Shown here one piece after another: positions 1-7,110 of a stretch of DNA of 24,521 nt. The number at the start of each line of letters is the position of its first letter. The first letter of the stretch is position 1. This DNA is from CAWEFA01 sp963851385. GTDB taxonomy: Bacteria; Bacteroidota; Bacteroidia; Bacteroidales; DTGW01. The translations under genes and the position numbers were made by a program. The notes beneath the pieces were generated by a model. It worked only from the letters and a program-made list of their open reading frames with translations, was not told the origin of the DNA and did no database searches. The stretch covers positions 1 to 24,521 of the forward strand of contig CAWKPE010000029.1 of the NCBI GenBank assembly GCA_963851385.1, given 5' to 3'.

Positions 1-620
1 GTGCAACTATCGGAATGCGGAGTTGCCTCGCGAATTAACTTCACAGCAGTATGTCCGTCCATAACAGGCATTTCAATATCCATCAGGATAAACTCTATTC
101 CCCCCGTTCAATGCTTTTTCAACTGCTTGCTTCCATTGGCAGCTCGTATTCTGTTCATCTGCCCCTGAAAAAAATAAGCAATCAGTTTGAAATTACTATC
201 TACATCTTCAGCAACAAGAATTGTCTTTCTGACAGGAAATACGAAACCTTCAGGAGCTTTCTTTCCTGAACAGCTACATGTTCCACAACTTCGCTTTTCA
301 TAAGGAATTGTAAAGAAAAATGTTGTCCCTTTGCCAGGTTCTGAAGTGAGCCACATTTTCCCTCCTAATAGTTCTACATAAGCTTTCGAAATAGCAAGCC
401 CGAGACCAGTTCCTTCATATAGTCTTGATACTGCGTTTTGTACCTGGTAAAAACGATCAAATATCCTTTCATGATGTTCAGCCGGGAATTCCAATACCTG
501 TATCCGAAACACGAACTCCAGCAAATTATCCTTTACCTTATAATTAACCTTTATTTCTCCGTCATTTGTGAACTTAAGAGCATTACTTATAAGATTCGAC
601 AAGACCTGGGACAATTTTGT
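1..620 (-). pseudogene. Hybrid sensor histidine kinase, 3' fragment with frameshifts (HATPase_c + receiver)
   Basis: This is the C-terminal part of a hybrid two-component kinase: the ATP-binding catalytic domain followed by a receiver domain that would take phosphate on an Asp. Visible motifs in order are the N-box (NLISNALKFT), the G1 box DTGIGIP, the F-box FDRFYQV, the G2 box GTGLGLAIS, then the receiver start (ILVAEDVDSN) and the phospho-acceptor region (LMDIEMPVMDG). They are not in one frame. DTGIGIP lies one frame away from its flanks (about 482-514), and the receiver changes frame near 124-135 and again at a C6 run (100-105, G6 on the coding strand). Each is explained by a one-base indel. 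The histidine-bearing dimerisation domain and sensory region are missing because the fragment abuts the truncated efflux adaptor at about 620. The longest uninterrupted part (108-614) starts at TTG, which is unlikely to be a real start. Either sequencing errors at a contig end or a decaying gene would explain it; I favour the former. Confidence 0.8.
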
Positions 621-632
621 GCTATACTTTTA
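612..632. other. Suspected join between efflux adaptor and kinase fragment
   Basis: On the minus strand the adaptor reading frame is normal down to the residues GKLKV, where family members continue for roughly another 150 residues. It then meets a stop at 622-624. In another frame, similarity to a histidine kinase begins at once (TKLSQVLSNLISNAL, from about 620 downward). Two unrelated genes are thus spliced mid-domain within about 10 bp. This could be a genomic deletion or an assembly join; the sequence alone does not decide. Confidence 0.65.
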
Positions 633-1326
633 ACTTTCCAACTTCAGTTTCATCAATAAATCCTTTAAACATCATTTCACCCATGTCAGCAACAGTGGCT
701 ATGGTAGTTCCTTCATTATAATTGTTTGTTTCAATTACAGAATTTCCTTCCTCAATAGGAATTTCCAGCACCATGCCATTAATTGTAGAGCGAATAAGTG
801 TATTTGTTGATCCTCCAATTTTTTTATTTACCCCGTCACGAACTATTTGCAAATTGTTGTCGGCTGCATTTATTTCTTCTAACGCATTTTCATAAGTTAC
901 TTTATATTGCTGAAAATCTGCCAAAGGAATAACACCCTGTTCAAAGACTTTTTTCTGGCGATCATAAACCGTACGGGCATCTTCCAGATTGATTTTTGCT
1001 TTATTTAAACGAGATTCAGCTTCATTTAACTCAACCATATTTGGAATTATTCTTACTTTGGCTATCAAATCTCCAGAATGAATATTCTGACCGGGTTTAA
1101 TGTATATTTTTTCTATTATTCCCGATATCTGGGGTTTTATCTCTATTTCTTTCCGTGGAACGATATATCCTGTAGCTACAGTTTTTTTAATTAACGTAGA
1201 AATGCATGGACTGGTGGTCTCATAAATAATGAATTTTGGTCGTGATTTCTTATAAAGAAAAACTAAAGTACCAAGAAAAATTATTGCGATAATTGTGAGA
1301 ATAAAGTATCGAATAATACGCCTCAT
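622..1326 (-). CDS. Efflux RND/HlyD-family periplasmic adaptor subunit, C-terminally truncated
   Basis: This is a membrane-fusion protein of a MacA/HlyD-type tripartite exporter, bridging the inner-membrane ABC permease to an outer-membrane channel. Residues about 5-25 form one N-terminal membrane anchor. Residues about 45-95 are the first half of the lipoyl/barrel-sandwich domain (PQISGIIEKIYIKPGQNIHSGDLIAKV). Residues about 98-165 form the alpha-helical hairpin. From about 175 comes the second lipoyl half (IRSTINGMVLEIPIEEGNSV) and the start of the beta-barrel domain. It is only 234 residues, whereas family members are usually around 400, so the rest of the beta-barrel and the membrane-proximal domain are missing. 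The stop lies right at the suspected join near 620. It sits 22 nt downstream of the second permease and is surely part of the same operon. The identity is secure; the truncation may be an assembly artefact. Confidence 0.88.
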   Translation of the reverse strand: MRRIIRYFILTIIAIIFLGTLVFLYKKSRPKFIIYETTSPCISTLIKKTVATGYIVPRKEIEIKPQISGIIEKIYIKPGQNIHSGDLIAKVRIIPNMVELNEAESRLNKAKINLEDARTVYDRQKKVFEQGVIPLADFQQYKVTYENALEEINAADNNLQIVRDGVNKKIGGSTNTLIRSTINGMVLEIPIEEGNSVIETNNYNEGTTIATVADMGEMMFKGFIDETEVGKLKV

Positions 1327-1348
1327 AAATAAAAATATTTAGTAATTG

Positions 1349-2620
1349 TTAATTTTCAAAACGCAAAGCTTCAACTGTCTTAACTTTTATAGCTCGGTTT
1401 GCTGGGATTAAACCTGCAATAATACCTGAAATTATAAGTATTATAAGGGCAGCAACAGCTACTTCGAAATTAATTTCAGGCTTATAAAACATTTCGGTGT
1501 TTACACCTGCTTTTATCATCAGATAATTTGCCCCTTCTACTAAAGCAACTCCGATTACTAATCCTGTATAACCTGCAATAGTTGTAAGAAATACTGATTC
1601 TAAAACTATTTGCTTTATGATTTGAAAAGGGCTGGCTCCAATTGCGCGTTGAATACCGATTTCTTTTGTGCGTTCACGGATAATTACCAGCATAATGTTG
1701 CTAACTCCTATTATTCCTGCCAGTAGCGTGCATATTCCTACAAACCAAACAAAAATATCTATCGCGAAAAATAACATGGTGAATTGGTTTACCTGTTTTT
1801 CCAGGTTAAAACTTCCTACTGCCTGGACATCTTCAGGTGCAACATCATGTCTTTCTTTAAGTAAAGCCTTGACTTTTTCTTCTACTAAAGATGCTGGAAT
1901 GCCTTTTTTAGCAGTTATTGCAAAATTATGCACTTTATCTCCATAATTATAAGTTTGCTGCATTGTTGTAAAGGGTAAGATAATTCCTTTATTTTGTTGA
2001 TCCCCCCATCCGCCGGAATGTTTTGACCGATAAACACCGACAACCATAAAGTAAGTGCCTCTTATTTTTATATATTTACCTAATGGATCCTCATTGTTAT
2101 CAAAAAGAGATGCAACAACACTTTGACCAATAACAACAACCTTACGGATTTGCAGTAAATCATAATAATTGATAAACCTGCCTTCATATATTTCCCTGGG
2201 ATCAATTTTATTGACGTCAGGATATTCACCGTTAATTTCAAATGCTCCCTGTTTTAAGCCGTGAATAGCATTACTTAATCCTTCTCCACGCCAAAACTCT
2301 ACATAACAGCTTGGAGCAAGCAGATCGATTTCAGGCACGTTATCTCTTAAACATCGCACATCAGCATTATTAAAACTAATCCATCTTCCGGAAGGGAGAC
2401 CTTTATAAGGTACACTTGTTCGCTGGTTCCAAATAAAGAAGCTATTGGTTGCAAAATCACCAAATCCATGAAAAACGCCATTGCGTAAACCTCTGCCGGC
2501 GCCTAGCATTATTATTAGCATTAATATACCCCAGAAAACTCCAAATGCTGTTAAAATTGTACGCATTTTATTTTTTTTCAGGGCTTCTGATATTTCATGC
2601 CATAAGTCACGATCAAACAT
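1349..2620 (-). CDS. MacB-like ABC transporter permease (FtsX family), second of two
   Basis: Inner-membrane permease of a MacB-type exporter, 423 residues, a normal length for a stand-alone permease lacking the fused ATPase. There is one transmembrane helix near residues 20-42 (ILTAFGVFWGILMLIIML). A large periplasmic MacB_PCD region follows (about 45-270). The C-terminal FtsX domain has three helices, with the characteristic cytoplasmic loop NIMLVIIRERTKEIGIQRAIGA and the terminal motif GLIPANRAIKVKTVEALR. The protein is clearly a paralogue of the next gene upstream in the operon, so the two probably form a heterodimer served by the shared ATPase. The gap to the upstream permease is 86 nt and to the adaptor 22 nt. 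The exported substrate cannot be inferred; members of this group export peptides, lipids, lipoproteins or drugs. Confidence 0.93.
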   Translation of the reverse strand: MFDRDLWHEISEALKKNKMRTILTAFGVFWGILMLIIMLGAGRGLRNGVFHGFGDFATNSFFIWNQRTSVPYKGLPSGRWISFNNADVRCLRDNVPEIDLLAPSCYVEFWRGEGLSNAIHGLKQGAFEINGEYPDVNKIDPREIYEGRFINYYDLLQIRKVVVIGQSVVASLFDNNEDPLGKYIKIRGTYFMVVGVYRSKHSGGWGDQQNKGIILPFTTMQQTYNYGDKVHNFAITAKKGIPASLVEEKVKALLKERHDVAPEDVQAVGSFNLEKQVNQFTMLFFAIDIFVWFVGICTLLAGIIGVSNIMLVIIRERTKEIGIQRAIGASPFQIIKQIVLESVFLTTIAGYTGLVIGVALVEGANYLMIKAGVNTEMFYKPEINFEVAVAALIILIISGIIAGLIPANRAIKVKTVEALRFEN

Positions 2621-2706
2621 AATATGGGCTATTAGTTATTGGATATTGAATATTTGCTAAATCTGTCTTATTATTGCTAATAAATTGAACAATTTTCAAA
2701 TTAATC

Positions 2707-3939
2707 TTATTCCTCTTTCAAAGCTTCAACAGGTCTTATTGATGCAGCACGTAAAGCCGGAATTAATCCTGCTAAAGTTCCTGAAATAATAAGCACTATG
2801 GTAGCAGAAATAGCAAGGCTAAAATCAGCTTCCGGATTAAGAAAGAATCCCTGTGCTTTACTAAACAATGGTTTTACAATCTCGAGCAAACCGACACCTA
2901 AAACTAATCCTATATATCCTGCTACGGTAGTAATTAATACTGCTTCAGCAATTACCTGGGAAATAATTGAAAATGGAGTTGCTCCAATAGTTTTTCTAAT
3001 TCCTATTTCACGAGTCCTTTCTTTTACTACTATAAGCATTATGTTACTTACTCCCACGATTCCGGCAATAATGGTAAAAAGACCTATCACCCAAATAAAC
3101 ATTTTTATAAAAGTAAAAAGAGACAAGAACTTGCTATACTCTTCAAAATTGTTATAAATGCTTAAAGCCCTGGTATCATCAGGTGCAAAATGATGACGTT
3201 TTGATAATTGGTTCTTTAAATCATTTTCTAAATTTTTACTTTCCTGTACACTTAAATCTTCAACTGTAAACGAAATGTCTTCAACTTTTTTTGGCTGGTT
3301 AAAAACCATTTGAGAAGTCGAAATCGGCATATAAACCCTCCTGTTGTCTCTTTCTTGTTCCGATTCATATACTCCTACAACCTGATATGGGATAGAACTG
3401 ACTTTGATATATTCACCCAGAGGCGATTTGCCTTTGAACAATTCATTATTTACGTCCCTTCCAATTACAGCCACTTTTCGTAATTCTTTCAAATCAAAAT
3501 TATTTAAGAAACGACCTTGTAATAAGTGAACATTATCAATTTCTTTACTTTCGGTATTGACATTACATAATTCGTAATTACCTCTGAGGTTTCCATAAGT
3601 TACAGTATTGTCTCCCCAAATTCTGAATCGTGAAGAAATCTTGCCGACTTTTTTATTATCTCTTTTTGTATCGTCCCTATCGTCATTTGTCAACCTAATA
3701 TATCTGCCAATTTGATAGCCTTCGTATGGTTTGCTCATTTCACCTGTCCAGAGAACCATGCTATTGGTGGCTCTTCCCCTGAACTGAAACTTAATTCCAT
3801 TTTCTAAACCGGTACCTGAACCCATGAGAATAATAAGCATAAAAATACCCCAGAACACACTGAATCCGGTCAACATTGCTCGCAACTTGTTTTGTTTTAT
3901 AGTAAAAAGAATTTCCTGCCATTTGTCAATATCAAACAT
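2707..3939 (-). CDS. MacB-like ABC transporter permease (FtsX family), first of two
   Basis: This is a 410-residue permease with the same architecture as its downstream paralogue. The N-terminal helix is at about 20-42 (MLTGFSVFWGIFMLIILMG). A periplasmic MacB_PCD domain spans about 45-265. The C-terminal three-helix FtsX domain contains NIMLIVVKERTREIGIRKTIGATP and ends with GLIPALRAASIRPVEALKEE. Its ATG lies inside the end of the ATPase gene (8-bp overlap of the two coding regions), so translation is probably coupled. The periplasmic domains of the two paralogues differ much more than the FtsX cores, as expected for a heterodimer with split substrate contacts. Function as the membrane partner of the ATPase at 3932-4627 is inferred from context and family. 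Confidence 0.93.
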   Translation of the reverse strand: MFDIDKWQEILFTIKQNKLRAMLTGFSVFWGIFMLIILMGSGTGLENGIKFQFRGRATNSMVLWTGEMSKPYEGYQIGRYIRLTNDDRDDTKRDNKKVGKISSRFRIWGDNTVTYGNLRGNYELCNVNTESKEIDNVHLLQGRFLNNFDLKELRKVAVIGRDVNNELFKGKSPLGEYIKVSSIPYQVVGVYESEQERDNRRVYMPISTSQMVFNQPKKVEDISFTVEDLSVQESKNLENDLKNQLSKRHHFAPDDTRALSIYNNFEEYSKFLSLFTFIKMFIWVIGLFTIIAGIVGVSNIMLIVVKERTREIGIRKTIGATPFSIISQVIAEAVLITTVAGYIGLVLGVGLLEIVKPLFSKAQGFFLNPEADFSLAISATIVLIISGTLAGLIPALRAASIRPVEALKEE

Positions 3940-4627
3940 GAGCCGGAGTTTTTGTGTATTTTATATTTTTTTCAATAATACCATCCTTTATATGAATAAC
4001 TCGTTGTGTCCGATTAGCAATATCAAGTTCGTGAGTAACAATTACTATTGTCATTCCTGATTTGTTTACTTCCTGGAGTATATCCATCACTTCTTGCGAG
4101 GTAACCGAATCGAGTGCTCCTGTAGGTTCATCTGCTAAAATTACTTTAGGGTTAGAAATGAGCGCACGGGCTATGGCAATACGTTGTTTCTGGCCACCGC
4201 TCAACTCATTAGGCAAGTGTTCTGACCATTCCTTAAGTCCCATTCTCTCTAAATATTCCATTGCCATCATATTTCGCTTTTTCCTGCTTACTTTTTGATA
4301 ATAAAGAGGTAAAGAGACATTTTCCAGAGCACTCTTGTAAGAAATTAAATTAAAACTTTGGAAAACAAAACCAATAAGTTTATTCCGATACCATGCTGCT
4401 TTTGTTTCATTTAGGTTCATAATTAAAGTACCATCAAGATAAAATTCACCCTGGTCATAATTATCAAGTATCCCTATAATGTTTAATAAAGTTGATTTTC
4501 CTGAACCTGATGCTCCCATTACAGAGACCATTTCACCTGTCTCAATATTTAAATCGACACCTTTTAAAACATGAAGACTATTTGAGCCTGTAACATAAGA
4601 TTTGTGAAGCTTTTCGATTTTGATCAT
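3932..4627 (-). CDS. ABC transporter ATP-binding protein (LolD/MacB type)
   Basis: Cytoplasmic ATPase that powers the two FtsX-type permeases downstream. All the expected motifs are intact in 231 residues: Walker A GASGSGKST (38-46), Q-loop Gln90, signature LSGGQ (142-146), Walker B ILADE (163-167), the D-loop ALD that follows (171-173), and H-loop His199 in VTHE. The sequence is of the LolD/MacB/FtsE subgroup, which couples ATP hydrolysis to periplasmic mechanotransmission and does not pump across the membrane. It is the first gene of the minus-strand operon and overlaps the next gene by 8 bp. The start ATG at 4627 gives the canonical 'MIKIEKLHKSY' opening, so I accept it. Confidence 0.95.
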   Translation of the reverse strand: MIKIEKLHKSYVTGSNSLHVLKGVDLNIETGEMVSVMGASGSGKSTLLNIIGILDNYDQGEFYLDGTLIMNLNETKAAWYRNKLIGFVFQSFNLISYKSALENVSLPLYYQKVSRKKRNMMAMEYLERMGLKEWSEHLPNELSGGQKQRIAIARALISNPKVILADEPTGALDSVTSQEVMDILQEVNKSGMTIVIVTHELDIANRTQRVIHIKDGIIEKNIKYTKTPAHV

Positions 4628-4642
4628 ATTTTAGTTTTTTAA

Positions 4643-4650
4643 CAAATTTA
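4643..4650 (-). promoter_or_regulatory. Possible -7 element for the ABC efflux operon
   Basis: Read on the minus strand this is TAAATTTG, which matches the Bacteroidetes -7 consensus TAnnTTTG. It lies 15 nt before the ATPase start. No TTG sits at the proper -33 distance and the leader would be very short, so this is only a candidate. Confidence 0.25.
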
Positions 4651-4735
4651 CAACACTTATGCCATATACCTTAAGTCATTACGGCTTAAAATATTGATGT
4701 TACAATATTAACCTCAGATCATTTCAAATATTGTC

Positions 4736-4769
4736 CGGATTGATACATATCGTGTTCGGATACGTACAT
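4736..4769. repeat. 13-mer direct repeat at 21-bp spacing, candidate operator
   Basis: CGGATTGATACAT (4736-4748) and CGGATACGTACAT (4757-4769) match at 10 of 13 positions. Their starts are 21 bp apart, two helical turns. They lie in the divergent gap between the efflux operon and rplU. The 5-bp ends (CGGAT and TACAT) are perfectly conserved and only the middle varies, as in a site read by a dimeric or tandem regulator. Confidence 0.4.
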
Positions 4770-4835
4770 GGCACAAAAGAAATTTACCATTAACCAGACA
4801 ACAAAGACGAATAATTGAAAAATATTTTTTTAATC

Positions 4836-4866
4836 TTTGTATATCTATCAAAAGTTTATATTTTTG
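4836..4866 (+). promoter_or_regulatory. Bacteroidetes-type promoter for rplU-rpmA
   Basis: TTG at 4837-4839 and TATTTTTG at 4859-4866 are separated by exactly 19 nt, fitting the housekeeping sigma consensus of Bacteroidetes (TTG, 19-21 nt, TAnnTTTG). Transcription would begin near 4872, leaving a leader of about 33 nt before the rplU ATG at 4905. This is the best promoter match in the window. Confidence 0.7.
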
Positions 4867-4904
4867 CAGTCCCAATAATTTAACTACTGAAAATAAGTCA
4901 GATA

Positions 4905-5297
4905 ATGTATGCAATAGTTGATATAGCCGGACAGCAGTATAAAGTTGAAAAAGATCAGAAAATATTTGTACACCGGCTCGAAGGGCAGGAAGGCGCCCAG
5001 GTAATTTTCGATAAAGTTCTTCTATTAGACAATGAAGGCGAAGTAAAAGTTGGAATTCCAACTATTGAAGGAGCTAGCGTTAATGCTAAAATTTTATCGC
5101 ATTTAAAAGGCGATAAAGTTTTAATATTTAAGAAAAAAAGAAGAAAAGGCTACCAGAAGCTTAATGGCCACAGGCAGTTTTTTACCCAGGTTCAGATTGA
5201 AGAAATACTTGGAAGTGGAAAACCAAAAGCAAAAAAAACAACTAAAAAAGCGGCTTCAAGTAAAGAAGAGCATGCTGAAGAAAAAACAGATAATTAA
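4905..5297 (+). CDS. rplU: 50S ribosomal protein L21
   Basis: Large-subunit ribosomal protein bL21, which binds 23S rRNA. The family opening MYAIVDIAGQQYKVEKDQK is present. So is the conserved C-terminal RNA-binding stretch with GDKVLIFKKKRRKGYQKLNGHRQ (about residues 69-91), followed by the usual 'FTQVQIEEI'. The protein is 130 residues. After about residue 104 it carries a Lys/Ala/Glu-rich, probably disordered tail (KAKKTTKKAASSKEEH) that is longer than in the E. coli protein and common in Bacteroidetes. It is followed after 15 nt by rpmA, the usual rplU-rpmA operon, and preceded by a strong phylum-type promoter at 4836-4866. Confidence 0.97.
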   Translation: MYAIVDIAGQQYKVEKDQKIFVHRLEGQEGAQVIFDKVLLLDNEGEVKVGIPTIEGASVNAKILSHLKGDKVLIFKKKRRKGYQKLNGHRQFFTQVQIEEILGSGKPKAKKTTKKAASSKEEHAEEKTDN

Positions 5298-5312
5298 TAA
5301 AATTCCAATAAT

Positions 5313-5573
5313 ATGGCACACAAAAAAGGAGCAGGCAGTTCGCGAAATGGTCGTGAATCAGACAGCAAACGTTTGGGAGTAAAACATTTTGGAGGCGAAA
5401 TAGTCAAGGCCGGAAATATTATAGTTCGCCAAAGAGGTACAGTGCACAATCCGGGTGTTAATGTTGGTATGGGAAGAGATCATACATTATTTGCCCTTGT
5501 AAACGGTACAGTACAATTTAAAAAAGTCCGTGACGAAAGATCTGTTGTATCGGTAATACCTATTGCCGAATAA
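5313..5573 (+). CDS. rpmA: 50S ribosomal protein L27
   Basis: Large-subunit ribosomal protein bL27, whose N-terminal arm reaches the peptidyl-transferase centre. The 86-residue protein has the expected opening MAHKKGAGSSRNGRESDSKR and the core motif with GGEIVKAGNIIVRQRGT near residues 27-43. The N-terminus starts directly at MAHKKG, without the cleavable extension found in Firmicutes. It is co-transcribed with rplU and followed by a hairpin terminator at 5594-5640. Confidence 0.98.
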   Translation: MAHKKGAGSSRNGRESDSKRLGVKHFGGEIVKAGNIIVRQRGTVHNPGVNVGMGRDHTLFALVNGTVQFKKVRDERSVVSVIPIAE

Positions 5574-5593
5574 AGATATTGTACACAATAATT

Positions 5594-5640
5594 AACTCTT
5601 GTAATGAATGCCTTTAAGGTAAATAGTTGCAAGAGTTTTT
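5594..5640 (+). terminator. Rho-independent terminator of rplU-rpmA
   Basis: AACTCTTG (5594-5601) pairs perfectly with CAAGAGTT (5630-5637). The U tract starts within the second arm and continues past it. The loop holds a small nested hairpin (CCTT/AAGG, 5611-5619). It lies 20 nt after the rpmA stop. Confidence 0.75.
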
Positions 5641-5686
5641 TATTTTTCAATATTTCTATCACTTTAGAATGTAAATTAAATATAAG

Positions 5687-5708
5687 TAACTTTGAACCTT
5701 TAACTTTG
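5687..5708 (+). promoter_or_regulatory. Candidate serS promoter with doubled -7 element
   Basis: TAACTTTG occurs twice (5687-5694 and 5701-5708), both matching TAnnTTTG, 14 bp apart and just before the serS ATG at 5723. The upstream copy leaves a leader of about 20 nt and is the more plausible. I see no good -33 TTG. Confidence 0.4.
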
Positions 5709-5722
5709 AATTTTAAATACAA

Positions 5723-6997
5723 ATGCTTACAATAAATTATATAAAAGAAAATAAGGAGTTAGTTTTAGAAAAGCTTTCAGTTAAGAACTTTAAAAGACCT
5801 GAGTTGGTTGAAAAAGTTTTAGAAATTGATGCTCAAAGGAGACAAGTTCAATTAAAATATGATACTAATCAAAATGAGTTGAATACTCTTTCAAAAGAAA
5901 TTGGTATTTTATTCAAAAGTGGTAAATCAAACGATGCAAATATTGCAAAACAAAAAACTGCTGATTTGAAGGAAGAAATTAAAATGCAAAATGAGCAGCT
6001 TGCAGTATTAGAGAGCGATTTAAGAAATATTCTGGTATTGATACCCAATTTGCCGCATGTATCAGTGCCTCGTGGAAACTGTGCCGAAGATAACTTAGAA
6101 ATAAGAAAAGGTGGTGCAAAGCCTATACTTCCAAAAGGTGCTATGCCTCATTGGGATTTGGCTAAAAAATATGATATTATAGATTTTGAATTAGGAGTAA
6201 AACTTACCGGAGCAGGGTTTCCTGTTTATAAAGGAAAAGGAGCAAGGTTGCAGCGTGCAATTATTAACTTCTTTTTGGATGAAGCTCAAAAAGCTGGTTA
6301 CAATGAAATAATGCCACCATTAATGGTGAATGAGGATTCAGGTTTTGGAACTGGCCAGTTGCCCGATAAGGAAGGTCAGATGTATCATGTAACAGAGGAT
6401 AATTATTACCTTATTCCAACAGCAGAAGTACCGGTAACTAATATATATCGAGATGTGATACTGAATGCAAATGATTTCCCTATTAAGAATTCAGCTTTTA
6501 CTCCATGTTTCAGACGCGAAGCCGGTTCATACGGCAAAGATGTGCGAGGACTAAACCGTCTTCATCAATTTGATAAAGTTGAAATTGTTCAAATTCAACA
6601 TCCGGATAATTCATACGAGACACTTGAAGAAATGGTAAAATATGTCGAATCTCTTGTTATAAAGTTAGAATTGCCATATAGAATAATAAAACTTTGTGGC
6701 GGTGATATGAGTTTTGCATCAGCCCTAACTTATGATTTCGAAGTTTATGCAGCAGCCCAGGATAAGTGGTTAGAAGTCAGTTCTGTTTCTAACTTTGAAT
6801 CATTCCAAACCAACCGTATGAAATTGCGTTTCAAAGATATTAATGACAAAAAGACCAAGCTTGCACATACACTTAATGGAAGTGCTTTAGCTTTACCGCG
6901 TATTGTTGCTGCTTTACTTGAAAACAACCAGTCTAACGAAGGGATTATTATCCCTGAAGCATTAATTCCTTATACCGGTTTTAAAGTTATTGACTAA
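5723..6997 (+). CDS. serS: Seryl-tRNA synthetase
   Basis: Cytoplasmic class II aminoacyl-tRNA synthetase that charges tRNA-Ser (and tRNA-Sec where present) with serine. The 424 residues match the usual length. Residues about 25-105 form the long antiparallel coiled-coil arm that binds the tRNA variable arm (rich in K/E/L heptads). The catalytic core has the serine-binding TAEVPVTN, class II motif 2 in FRREAGSYGKDVRGLNRLHQ, and motif 3 in LNGSALALPRIVAALLENNQ. It ends with the normal family C-terminus. It is preceded by the rpmA terminator and its own candidate promoter, so it is probably monocistronic. Confidence 0.98.
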   Translation: MLTINYIKENKELVLEKLSVKNFKRPELVEKVLEIDAQRRQVQLKYDTNQNELNTLSKEIGILFKSGKSNDANIAKQKTADLKEEIKMQNEQLAVLESDLRNILVLIPNLPHVSVPRGNCAEDNLEIRKGGAKPILPKGAMPHWDLAKKYDIIDFELGVKLTGAGFPVYKGKGARLQRAIINFFLDEAQKAGYNEIMPPLMVNEDSGFGTGQLPDKEGQMYHVTEDNYYLIPTAEVPVTNIYRDVILNANDFPIKNSAFTPCFRREAGSYGKDVRGLNRLHQFDKVEIVQIQHPDNSYETLEEMVKYVESLVIKLELPYRIIKLCGGDMSFASALTYDFEVYAAAQDKWLEVSSVSNFESFQTNRMKLRFKDINDKKTKLAHTLNGSALALPRIVAALLENNQSNEGIIIPEALIPYTGFKVID

Positions 6998-7058
6998 AAG
7001 TTATCAACAAAAGCTCTTTGCTTATTAACTTTATATTTTATTTAACTCTCAAAACATT

Positions 7059-7066
7059 TATATTTG
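7059..7066 (+). promoter_or_regulatory. Candidate -7 element before the first PD40 gene
   Basis: TATATTTG fits TAnnTTTG and lies 44 nt before the ATG at 7111. No -33 TTG is seen at 19-21 nt. A GGGAG sequence about 10 nt before the ATG looks like a Shine-Dalgarno, which most genes here lack. Confidence 0.35.
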
Positions 7067-7110
7067 ATTTTTAATTTATTAATCATCAGGCTTTTCGGGA
7101 GAGTAAAAAT

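Noticed and set aside
4628..4904. tRNA or small RNA gene in the gap before rplU
   Set aside because: No cloverleaf or CCA-type acceptor pairing found; the region is explained by divergent promoters and the direct repeat.
4714..5061. Minus-strand ORF overlapping the rplU promoter and 5' half
   Set aside because: Shadow of rplU with low-complexity Leu/Arg content, no family resemblance, and it would cover a strong opposing promoter.
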